Below, piece by piece: positions 8,947-16,906 of a DNA stretch of 64,000 nucleotides (positions are counted from its first letter, which is position 1; each line of letters starts with the position of its first letter). Below the pieces are notes generated by a model that was not told the DNA's origin, did no database searches, and saw only the letters and a list, made by a program, of their open reading frames with translations. The position numbers and the translations under genes were made by a program. The stretch lies in contig NZ_JACHCC010000017.1 of the NCBI RefSeq assembly GCF_014207135.1, positions 1-64,000 of the forward strand. Reading direction: 5' to 3'. This DNA comes from Pedobacter cryoconitis. GTDB taxonomy: Bacteria > Bacteroidota > Bacteroidia > Sphingobacteriales > Sphingobacteriaceae.

Positions 8947-9068
8947 TTATACAAAAAGCAAGCGTGTTATTTAATATCAATAATTCATTATTATTTCAGT
9001 ATTCAATGTACTACCCGAGCTTTCTATAAAAGTTCAAAGTTATTACACCTGGGAATTCATTGATTTGC

Positions 9069-11135
9069 CTACTTTTGAAAATTGTTCTTAATTAGTTGAT
9101 AAAAATCTTCTTGTGCATCATAACCATATTCTAAAACTGGCTCGATAGATGTCGGGTTCAGATGATGGCCAATCCGTGTTGATTTTCTGTAGTGTGCTAA
9201 CTGTATTTGTATAAAACTAAATATCTCCTGTCTGCACGCTTCATTATATACAGGGAACACCACTTCTACTCTTGATCGCAAGTTACGCTCCATCCAGTCT
9301 GAAGAGCCTAAGAAGACTTTTGGTACGCCATCATTATTGAAGATAAATATTCTTGAATGTTCCAGATATCTTCCTACAACCCGGGTAAAACTAATGTTTT
9401 CGCTGAGTCCTGGTACGCCAGGTTTCAGGCGGCAAATACTGCGTACGATCAACTCAATTTTCACACCAGCATTGGAGGCTTCATAAAGCGCATCAATCAT
9501 TTCACTGTCTTCAAGGTTATTGAGTTTGATCATAATTCTCCCTTCTCTTCCGCTGCGTGCAATAGTTATTTCATCGCTGATCAATTTTTTAAACTCATCA
9601 ATGATATTAAATTGCGATACCAGAAGGTGACGGAAGGGGGCAGGCTGTCTGCCGGTGTACAGATAAAGGAACACATCTTTTAGTTCCTCATTCATTACGG
9701 GGCTAGCAGTAAAGAGCCCAATATCAGAATACACGCCAGCTGTTCTTTCGTTGAAATTTCCAGTACCATAAAAACCATAAGTTTTGGTTATACCGTCTTT
9801 TATACGGGTGATTAATGCTGTTTTAGCATGCACTTTTATATCTGGAAGGCTGTAGAAAATTTCGATACCCGCTTTCTCCATTTTCTCTGCCCAAAGAAGA
9901 TTGTTAGCCTCATCAAATCTTGCTTTGACCTCTACAAAAGCCTTTACTTTTTTACCATTTTTTGAAGCACTGATCAGCGCATTGACAATATGAGAGTCGA
10001 ATGCTACACGATAAAAAGTAGCCATGATTTCGGTTACATAAGGGTCGAGAACCGCCTGGTTAAAAAATATCAATACATGATCATAAGATTGATAAGGAAA
10101 ATGCAATAAAAAATCTTTGTCATCCAGTGCTTTGAAATAATTCTTGTATGAAGTCAGCTCTTCATGTTTTAACGGCTTCCATTTTGGTAATCCTGATAAG
10201 GATGAATTGACTGGAATTGGGAAACCGAAAAAATCACTCATTTGCTGGTATCTACCGGTGGGGGTCAGCTCTTCATGTTCAATCTTAAATAATTCCGTAA
10301 ATGATGACACTAACTCTTTAGGCATAGAAACATCATATTGAAACCGTGATGGCGCACCAAATGCACGTTGCTCAAGGCTAAGTTTCATTTGGTCAGCAAT
10401 CTCACCAGTGTACTCGTCGAGACTGAGCCCCGCATCTCTATTCAACTTGATGGAATATATGCCTTTTACTATATAGTTTTCCAAAAATTTCTCACCCCCG
10501 ATCCGCACGATATCATCTAGATAAATTACATAATGCTGATCATTAACCTGCGGCAGGGAAACAAATCGTGGCAGGTGTTGAGTGGGAACATTGAGCAATA
10601 TGAGTTTTTCCTGATTATCATGCAGGGAGACTTGCCACACAAGGTATACTTGCCGGTCCTCAAGAAAAGGTGTATTTTCCTTACTGAGCCAAATGGGTTG
10701 TAAAAAAGAGGCAACTTGTGCGTTGAAATATTCGTATATAAATTCCAGGTGCTCTTTTAGCACCTGCTCATGGTTTTGATAAAGAATAACATTGTTTTTT
10801 TCCAACTCTGGAATAATAGTCGTAGCAAGAATAGAGCGAAGATAGTTAGTCTGATGGCTTGCTTCTTCACGTACGGCAGCCAGAATATCGCTATAGGAAC
10901 TATTTTCTTCCTCATTAAAATCCCCAATCTTATCCAGTGTTTCCAAATGTGATACGCGGACACGATAAAACTCATCCAAATTAGATGCATGAATGGCAAT
11001 GAATTTTATCTTTTCAACGATAGGCAAAAGCGGGTCCAAACTCTCTTCCAAAACACATTGATTAAAACTCAACCAGCTAATGTCACGATTAAAATAACGG
11101 GTTACTTCAAGGATTGACTCATTGTAATTTTTCAT
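9069..11135 (-). CDS. ppk1: Polyphosphate kinase 1
   Basis: A 688-aa protein, matching the usual Ppk1 length. It polymerises ATP gamma-phosphate into polyphosphate. The start reads RYFNRDISWLSFNQCVLEES, the conserved N-terminal domain. The phosphorylated histidine lies in DIKVHAKTALI at about residue 435, and the second histidine in LEHSRIFIF at about residue 592, as in the E. coli enzyme. The motif FYGTGNFNERTA is also present. It heads a minus-strand cluster with a porin, a Pit transporter and a Usp protein. There is no ppx beside it. Confidence 0.95.
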   Translation of the reverse strand: MKNYNESILEVTRYFNRDISWLSFNQCVLEESLDPLLPIVEKIKFIAIHASNLDEFYRVRVSHLETLDKIGDFNEEENSSYSDILAAVREEASHQTNYLRSILATTIIPELEKNNVILYQNHEQVLKEHLEFIYEYFNAQVASFLQPIWLSKENTPFLEDRQVYLVWQVSLHDNQEKLILLNVPTQHLPRFVSLPQVNDQHYVIYLDDIVRIGGEKFLENYIVKGIYSIKLNRDAGLSLDEYTGEIADQMKLSLEQRAFGAPSRFQYDVSMPKELVSSFTELFKIEHEELTPTGRYQQMSDFFGFPIPVNSSLSGLPKWKPLKHEELTSYKNYFKALDDKDFLLHFPYQSYDHVLIFFNQAVLDPYVTEIMATFYRVAFDSHIVNALISASKNGKKVKAFVEVKARFDEANNLLWAEKMEKAGIEIFYSLPDIKVHAKTALITRIKDGITKTYGFYGTGNFNERTAGVYSDIGLFTASPVMNEELKDVFLYLYTGRQPAPFRHLLVSQFNIIDEFKKLISDEITIARSGREGRIMIKLNNLEDSEMIDALYEASNAGVKIELIVRSICRLKPGVPGLSENISFTRVVGRYLEHSRIFIFNNDGVPKVFLGSSDWMERNLRSRVEVVFPVYNEACRQEIFSFIQIQLAHYRKSTRIGHHLNPTSIEPVLEYGYDAQEDFYQLIKNNFQK

Positions 11136-11218
11136 AATAAGTTTAAAATATTGCTGCTACTTGTGTATTAACTCTATAGTACATATTCATTAATTATTTC
11201 TGGTGTACATGGCAAAAT

Positions 11219-11410
11219 GTGAACATTAAAAATGCAGATCTTAAACAAGTCATAATGAAATTCCTCGAAGGGCAATCCCTCACTTTTCTCATCAAGAATA
11301 ATAGCATTATTGTCCGGGAAGAAACTGCCCCAACAATGATAGTTGTGATAGAGGTAAAACACGATTTCAATCCAGATTATCTAATAGTAAAACTGTATCA
11401 TCTGGATTAA
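11219..11410 (+). pseudogene. STN-domain fragment of a SusC/TonB-type receptor
   Basis: The 63-codon frame reads NIKNADLKQVIMKFLEGQSL then TFLIKNNSIIVREE, the STN fold found at the N-terminus of SusC-like TonB-dependent receptors and in FecR partners. No signal peptide precedes it in frame and no plug or barrel follows. It is flanked by unrelated genes on the other strand. It fits the general picture of dismantled sigma/FecR/SusC loci in this part of the window. Confidence 0.6.
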
Positions 11411-11413
11411 AAG

Positions 11414-12319
11414 TTACTTAAGTAACTGATCCAGCTCTTGCCTCAATTTTAAACTTACCTGTCTACCATCTGTATACGAAAATTCTGGCGCTAGTGTATG
11501 AGATATCATGTCTATATAATTGCTATATATGTTTTGTATGTCGGCTTTGTACATAAGTTTAGTGGCTACACCCATAAAGTCATTATATGCACTATCTATG
11601 GCTTTGCTATTTTTTGCATCCATAATAACATGCCTTGTATAAATGTAAAGCTGGTATTCTCTAATAAAAGGGTCGCTAATTTCTGCACTAATCACTTTAA
11701 GCATACCTAAATTAGAATAGTCCCCAACATTTTTGCCAGTGAGACATTTTTTCAATTGTACGCCATGAAGATAATCGCTTAACCACTTACGGTATGAAGC
11801 AGACATTTTGAATAAGGCACCCTGATTGTGGTCTGTAGATTTACTTAGCAAACTGTCCAAGCGCTTCCCTTCATCAAAGGTCATAACTTTACTAAAAATT
11901 AGTCTACATAACGACTTGAATCGCTCATTGCCACCAGGTGTATTTAAACTATCCTTGTAATAATTTAAATATTTTTCATTCCTTAGAGAGTCTCTACCAT
12001 AATTTACACGATAATTCCTCAATATATTGTAAGTGTAAAACTCTACGTCTTCTCTTTTCAGGTTTTTTAAGCTTTGTCTTTTTTCGCTATCAATTTGTGC
12101 ATTCATTACAGCTTTAAAATCGTTAATCTTCCTCACAAAAATATCCACTGGAATCTGGTAGGCACTGTATTTTAAATCACCATTGACTATAGGGATATAT
12201 TTATTCAATACCACTTGTTTATTTTCCACCAGGGAGTCAGAAAGTTCTGATTCAGGTGTTTGTGCGAAACCGCTAAGAGCCAACAGCATTAATAAAATAT
12301 TAATTAATTTGATTTTCAT
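11414..12319 (-). CDS. Secreted protein of unknown function
   Basis: A 301-aa protein with a clear signal peptide (MKIKLINILLMLLALSGFAQ). The remainder is hydrophilic, rich in Lys, Asp, Ser and Tyr, and predicted mostly helical. It has no cysteine pair or motif that I recognise, apart from the composition of a periplasmic soluble protein. It ends at LKLRQELDQLLK. Just upstream lies the FecR remnant (12353-12526), and on the opposite strand the STN fragment ends three bases from its stop. The start is supported by the signal peptide. I cannot assign a role. Confidence 0.6.
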   Translation of the reverse strand: MKIKLINILLMLLALSGFAQTPESELSDSLVENKQVVLNKYIPIVNGDLKYSAYQIPVDIFVRKINDFKAVMNAQIDSEKRQSLKNLKREDVEFYTYNILRNYRVNYGRDSLRNEKYLNYYKDSLNTPGGNERFKSLCRLIFSKVMTFDEGKRLDSLLSKSTDHNQGALFKMSASYRKWLSDYLHGVQLKKCLTGKNVGDYSNLGMLKVISAEISDPFIREYQLYIYTRHVIMDAKNSKAIDSAYNDFMGVATKLMYKADIQNIYSNYIDMISHTLAPEFSYTDGRQVSLKLRQELDQLLK

Positions 12320-12352
12320 ATTTCTTAATTACCAACAAAATACTCTTATTGA

Positions 12353-12526
12353 TTAAATTTCCACCTCAACACAAGAACCAAATTTATCAGTTGGCACCTC
12401 TCCTGCATAAACAATATCGACGTTATACTGTCTGACTATCATAGGCATGATATTTTTTATATCTTCACTAGCATTTCCTGCGAGGTAGTTATTTACTGCC
12501 TGTAAAAATTGATCTGATAATTCCAT
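12353..12526 (-). pseudogene. FecR anti-sigma factor remnant with internal deletion
   Basis: The 57-aa frame joins two distant parts of a FecR protein in frame. MELSDQFLQAVNNYLAGNAS resembles the N-terminal cytoplasmic domain, and RQYNVDIVYAGEVPTDKFG is the C-terminal DUF4974 motif. Full FecR proteins in this phylum are over 300 aa, so about 250 residues including the membrane segment are missing. It directly follows junction block E and the sigma tail at 12585-12689, in the normal sigma-FecR order. Either a dead gene or, less likely, a retained micro-ORF. Confidence 0.6.
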
Positions 12527-12605
12527 TTTCTACTGTCTCTTTTATAGTAAGTATATGGAGACAGGGGGCGGCACCTATTCTATATTAAAAAAAGTTAAAA
12601 TAATA
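12523..12605 (-). repeat. sigma/FecR junction block, copy E
   Basis: The minus strand reads from the sigma tail (TTTTTTTAATATAGAATAGG), through TGCCGCCCCCTGTCTCCATA and ACTTACTATAAAAGAGACAG, to the FecR start ATGGAATTATC. This copy still has sigma coding sequence on one side and FecR coding sequence on the other. It therefore explains what copies A-D are. Confidence 0.7.
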
Positions 12606-12689
12606 TAAATGCAGGTACTTTATCTTAGTGCGAAGTCTTATTAATGCCTTATTTATATGGTTTTCCACTGTACTGGTAGAAATATTCAT
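12585..12689 (-). pseudogene. ECF sigma factor remnant (HTH tail only)
   Basis: The frame encodes MNISTSTVENHINKALIRLR then TKIKYLHLYYFNFF and a stop. This is the last 34 residues of an ECF sigma factor, the region-4 HTH plus tail, close to the copy at 529-849. The DNA before it (12690-12750) is unrelated to sigma and is shared with 5098-5155. Regions 2 and early 4 are lost. Confidence 0.65.
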
Positions 12690-12753
12690 CTCGCCAGCAT
12701 ACAACATTTTGCTAGATATCAGATATTCAGTGCCCCGATAGGTAATTCAAAAC

Positions 12754-12991
12754 AAGCATCTATAAGAGACATACATTTCTTATGGAATTTGGCGATAACA
12801 AATAAGCAATCTGAGGAACAAAAATTGCCAAAAAGAAAGAATTTCACTAAAAAAAAAGACAAAAAAATAGCCGTAATCAACTAGATTACAGCTACTTATA
12901 ATATCCAACAGTACTTTGGTAAGTTCTTGGAAATAACTTATTAAAGTACTGATTATCAATCAGTTACAACGCCTATTTACCAATACAGAAC
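12754..12991. repeat. attL: left copy of the ~240-bp island end repeat
   Basis: This stretch matches 29176-29423 in the same orientation. The first ~145 bases (from AAGCATCTATAAGAGACAT to the hairpin at 12868-12894) differ by only a few bases plus an 11-base indel. The next ~95 are about 80% alike. It ends with a copy of the last mnmE codons (12973-12990, minus strand), TTCTGTATTGGTAAATAG, which reads FCIGK-stop as in the real gene but with different third positions. The similarity ends there. Confidence 0.85.
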
Positions 12992-13493
12992 ATAATAATC
13001 ATTGATTATCAAATAGTTACATACATACAGGTACAAAATGAGTACAATTATTTTACATCAGAACGACAATGTCAAAATTACAAACAAAAACTTCAAACAA
13101 ACAACATAAATACATGTATATCATAAACTTAAACATACAACATCTAGTATAATAAAACTTAAATGTGTGATTTCTTTTCTCATAGTCACGAACTTAAAAT
13201 CTATTAAAACTACTTACAAGCGACAGATTAATATTCTATCGACCAAAAGCTTATAAGTCTTTTAGTCACTGCACAATTAGCCTAATATGTAATATCCACC
13301 TAGGGCATAAATTAACAGCAAAACTTCGATCGCTTAAATCTAATGAACATTAAACTAATCACCACTAAAAACCTAAACCAGATAGCCATAAAATTAACTC
13401 CAACGAACCGGATACCTAAAACCTCCAGCATTAACTAACATTTTAAAGAACAAGCAGGTCAGTAACTTTACATATTCAACAGTATAATTGTGA
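12992..13493. other. Gene-free left end of the island
   Basis: An AT-rich non-coding stretch. It contains a TGATTATCAAATAGTTA copy near 13002 resembling the TGATTATCA..AGTTA motif in both end repeats. AGGTACAAAA and GAGTACAA near 13030 resemble the GAGGTACAAA repeats in the right end. The left integrase-flank repeat lies at 13256-13391. These could be integrase arm sites, but that is inference. No coding frame was recognised. Confidence 0.5.
13256..13391. repeat. Left copy of the integrase-flank repeat
   Basis: This matches 26801-26930 in the same orientation at about 90% or better, including CACAATTAGCCTAATAT, AAATTAACAGCAAAACTTC and GAACATTAAACTAATCACCA. The right copy begins immediately downstream of the integrase stop codon. 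Here no integrase is next to it. The two copies frame the whole cargo. Confidence 0.8.
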
Positions 13494-13607
13494 TTGTACA
13501 ATTCTACTCCTTCAAATTTTAGAATGCGACATCAAAGTCTATCCAGGTTAAGCCTATTTATTAGTAATATCATTATTTTAACTAATTTGGTACAAATTAA
13601 ATGCTTT

Positions 13608-16502
13608 ATGAGTAAAGAGATTTCTTATCCAAAAGGTTCTGAATGGCGAAAGTGGGATCTACATGTGCATACACCATATTCGTTAATACAACATTTCAAT
13701 GGAAGCGATATAAATGATAAGTGGGAAATTTTCATTTCCGATTTAGAATCTTTGCCAGAAGAATTTCAAGTGATAGGAATAAACGACTATTTATTTATTG
13801 AAGGATACAAAAAAGTACTAGAATATAAAGCAGCAGGTCGTCTTAAAAATATAAAAACGATTTTACCCGTTGTTGAGTTTAGAGTGAAAAAATTCGCTGG
13901 CCATAAGGATTTCAAAAGAATTAACTTCCACGTAATTTTTTCTGATGAGCTTAAACCTGATATAATTGAAAGCCAATTCTTGAACGGCCTTAGTTCTAAA
14001 TATCATCTTACACCTGGACATACAGGAATCAGTTGGAATGGCCTTATCACTAGAGATAGCTTAGTTGACCTTGGTGCAGCTATTAAGAGCAGTGTTACAG
14101 CCGAACAACTGCCAAATTACGGTAGTGACCTAGAGGAAGGATTTAACAATCTAAATCTGGATGAAGAAGATATTTTAAAACTCCTAAGAGAGAGTACATA
14201 CCTAAAAGGTCATAGTTTAACAGCGATTGGTAAGACGGAATGGGAAAGCTTATCGTGGAATGATCAGAGTATAGCTGAGAAAAAGGACGTAATTAATAAA
14301 GTAGATTTTGTATTTATTTCATCTGAAACAGCAGCAGCATGTCATAATGCTAAATCTAAACTGACCGAACAAGCTGTTAACAATTTACTTTTAGATTGTA
14401 GTGATGCTCATTATAATTCTACAAATCTTAACCAAAAAGATAGATTGGGAAAATGTTTCACATGGATAAAAGCTGATCCAACCTTTAATGGTCTAAAACA
14501 AGTAATTCATGAACCACTGACCAGAGTTTTAATTAGGGATGAAAGGCCAGATGCTAAAACTGACTACAATGTAATAGATAAAATAAGATTTCTCGGCAGT
14601 CAGAGCAATTATTTTTCTAATGATCCTGTTGAACTAAATCCCAATTTAAATGTAATTATCGGTGGTAAGTCATCAGGAAAATCTTTATTATTATATCATA
14701 TAGCCAAAACAATTGACCCCATTCAAGTATTAGAAAAACTTGGTGTCGTTGGTGAAAAAGAGTATAATCTTCAAAGTAAAATAAATGATTTCGATTTCGA
14801 GGTCTTATGGAAAGACGGCCATGTAAACAAGCTTAGTGATGATCCTGATTCTCGAACCCGGCAAATAACCTATGTTCCACAAATGTATATCAACCATCTA
14901 GCAGAACAAAAAGGTGAGAAAAAATTAGCAGAACTTTTAGATAGCATTTTACTCCAGAACACTAATTTTAAGCGATTTAAAGAGGAAGTGGTCGAAGAAA
15001 TTCAGGAGATTAATCTGGAAATATCAAATAGTATAAATGAAATCTTTATCATACGAGATAATTACCAATTTGCACAAAAGGAAGTAAAAGAAATCGGTGA
15101 TAAAGCCGCCATCAAAGCCAATATTTTAGCAATACAGAAAGAGATTAACGATTTAAAATCAAAATCAGGGTTTACACCTGAGGAAGATAAATTATTTGCT
15201 AAACTGGTGAGGAAAAAAGACATAGCTATTAAAAACAAAGAAAGGATTGAAAACTATAAAACGAAAGTTTCTGAATATATAGGCATATTGGATTCACTTA
15301 AAGCTGAAACAGCTAGTACTTTAGAGGACAATATTTCCTATTGGACAGATTTAGATAGTGATCACTACGCCCAGACCTACCTCAATAAAAACCTGGATAC
15401 TGATAAATTAATTTTAAATACTGCATTTGATAAGTTACTTAACAAATACAAATTAGTTGAAACAAGTTTTGATGATCAAATTAGTAATAAGTCGAAAGTA
15501 CTTTTAGATTTTGACAACAAGTTTGCGCCATTCAATGCGAAAATCAGCAATCAAGTCTTGTTAAAAACACTAAATCAAAAGTTGGAGCAAGATCAAGGTA
15601 AGTTGAAGCAGATAGATGAAAAACAAAAACAATTACAAAAAATCGCTGATTCTGGCAAATTGTTAAAAGGTATCATTCTAGCTGGCACTGGCAAATTGTT
15701 AAATGCTTATAATAGGATACTTGCAGAAATATCAAAACCTTCCCTTTCTGAAATTGGAAATGGCCTAATTCTGAAAACTACATTAGAGTTAGATTTACCT
15801 TCTTTTCAAAATGGATTTTGCAGTTTATTAGACGGAAGGTCAAATTTCAATACAATATTCGGATCGTGCTTTAATACAGCCAATGACTATGTTTATGATG
15901 AGGTCACCCATGTTAATAATATCGAGATTATTTATGACAAAGTTTGGTCGTCAGAAAAACACAATATAAAATTCAAATCAGGGTTTGGCTCAAAAGAAGC
16001 TATATTGCAGCTACTTAAGGACAATTTTAAATTTGGGTACAATATTATTTATAACGGTGATGACATCCTTCAAATGTCTCCAGGAAAACGAGGGCTTGTT
16101 CTCATGCAAATCATATTACATTTAAGTAATGCTGAACATCCAATTCTAATTGATCAACCAGAAGATAATTTGGATAACAGAACCATTTTTAATGACCTAA
16201 ATGAATTTGTGAAGAGTAAAAAGATTCAACGCCAAATCTTATTAGTTACCCACAACGCAAATTTAGTAGTTTCAACAGATGCAGAACAAGTGATCGTTGC
16301 AAATCAAAATGGACAAGATAAGGGGAAATCAAATGAAAAATATCAATTTGAATATATTTCTGGCGCTTTAGAAAACACCTTTAAAGTACCGTCAAACCCT
16401 GGGATTCTAAAACAAGTGGGCATTAGAGAGCACGTTTGCGATATTTTGGAAGGTGGGGAAATTGCTTTTCAGTATCGGGAAAAGAAATATGGGTTTAAGT
16501 AG
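13608..16502 (+). CDS. PHP domain + SMC-like ATPase (TrlF family)
   Basis: A 964-aa protein from ATG 13608 (an upstream TTG at 13494 would add residues unlike the family). The N-terminus EWRKWDLHVHTPYS is a PHP phosphoesterase start with its metal-binding HxH. A P-loop, VIIGGKSSGKSLLLYHI, lies at about residue 350. A long charged coiled coil follows (about 450-720). A Walker B/signature region, HPILIDQPEDNLDNR, is near 845, with a histidine switch in LLVTHNANLVV. This is the TrlF layout and resembles the PHP-ATPase protein Ppl described as anti-phage. I infer DNA- or RNA-end sensing coupled to a PHP nuclease or phosphatase. It overlaps the next small gene. Confidence 0.8.
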   Translation: MSKEISYPKGSEWRKWDLHVHTPYSLIQHFNGSDINDKWEIFISDLESLPEEFQVIGINDYLFIEGYKKVLEYKAAGRLKNIKTILPVVEFRVKKFAGHKDFKRINFHVIFSDELKPDIIESQFLNGLSSKYHLTPGHTGISWNGLITRDSLVDLGAAIKSSVTAEQLPNYGSDLEEGFNNLNLDEEDILKLLRESTYLKGHSLTAIGKTEWESLSWNDQSIAEKKDVINKVDFVFISSETAAACHNAKSKLTEQAVNNLLLDCSDAHYNSTNLNQKDRLGKCFTWIKADPTFNGLKQVIHEPLTRVLIRDERPDAKTDYNVIDKIRFLGSQSNYFSNDPVELNPNLNVIIGGKSSGKSLLLYHIAKTIDPIQVLEKLGVVGEKEYNLQSKINDFDFEVLWKDGHVNKLSDDPDSRTRQITYVPQMYINHLAEQKGEKKLAELLDSILLQNTNFKRFKEEVVEEIQEINLEISNSINEIFIIRDNYQFAQKEVKEIGDKAAIKANILAIQKEINDLKSKSGFTPEEDKLFAKLVRKKDIAIKNKERIENYKTKVSEYIGILDSLKAETASTLEDNISYWTDLDSDHYAQTYLNKNLDTDKLILNTAFDKLLNKYKLVETSFDDQISNKSKVLLDFDNKFAPFNAKISNQVLLKTLNQKLEQDQGKLKQIDEKQKQLQKIADSGKLLKGIILAGTGKLLNAYNRILAEISKPSLSEIGNGLILKTTLELDLPSFQNGFCSLLDGRSNFNTIFGSCFNTANDYVYDEVTHVNNIEIIYDKVWSSEKHNIKFKSGFGSKEAILQLLKDNFKFGYNIIYNGDDILQMSPGKRGLVLMQIILHLSNAEHPILIDQPEDNLDNRTIFNDLNEFVKSKKIQRQILLVTHNANLVVSTDAEQVIVANQNGQDKGKSNEKYQFEYISGALENTFKVPSNPGILKQVGIREHVCDILEGGEIAFQYREKKYGFK

Positions 16503-16713
16503 AGAAGGGTTATCAAACTATTTACCAAATTTTCAAAACAGTAAGATCGGCTATCAGATGTTATTGCCTATGATGAATGTTGACCCTAAAACTGTTAATT
16601 CATGGGAAATCGGACTACGTATATTATCTAAAATAAATAAGTTGAATTTTTCACTTTTGTTAGAAACAAGTGAACTAATTAAAAATCAAGGGTACCTTCA
16701 AGAAAAGAATTAA
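16489..16713 (+). CDS. Small protein overlapping the TrlF gene end, unknown
   Basis: A 74-aa frame from ATG 16489 (MGLSREGLSNYLPNFQNSKI) overlaps the last 14 bases of the TrlF gene in another frame, which suggests translational coupling. An in-frame ATG at 16453 would lengthen the overlap and is less likely. The product is helical and hydrophilic with no cysteines, and has no family that I recognise. It may be a partner or regulator of the ATPase. A hairpin terminator follows at 16850. Confidence 0.5.
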   Translation: MGLSREGLSNYLPNFQNSKIGYQMLLPMMNVDPKTVNSWEIGLRILSKINKLNFSLLLETSELIKNQGYLQEKN

Positions 16714-16849
16714 TTTGTAGTCTATAAACTGACGTTAATGGAAATTGGCAACGAAAATCCACAATCTTAACGGATAATCAAAAGCCAGTTTGTTGACAAC
16801 ATGGAGTATTAGATTAATATCATAAGGATTGTTTTTAGGGTATTAACGT

Positions 16850-16905
16850 AATGGTTAAATGTATTGCAGCTGTAAAATGCAATACATTTAACCGTTCAAT
16901 TTTTC
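16850..16905. terminator. Bidirectional hairpin between convergent genes
   Basis: Arms 16850-16868 and 16877-16895 pair over 19 bases with one wobble (ATGGTTAAATGTATTGCA against TGCAATACATTTAACCGT). A T run follows on the plus strand (CAATTTTTCCC). It separates the TrlF unit from the convergent HD-Hsp90 gene. Confidence 0.7.
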
Positions 16906-16906
16906 C

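Noticed and set aside
13494..13607. Longer N-terminus for the TrlF protein from TTG
   Set aside because: The added 38 residues do not belong to the family, and the ATG at 13608 puts the PHP motif at the usual distance.
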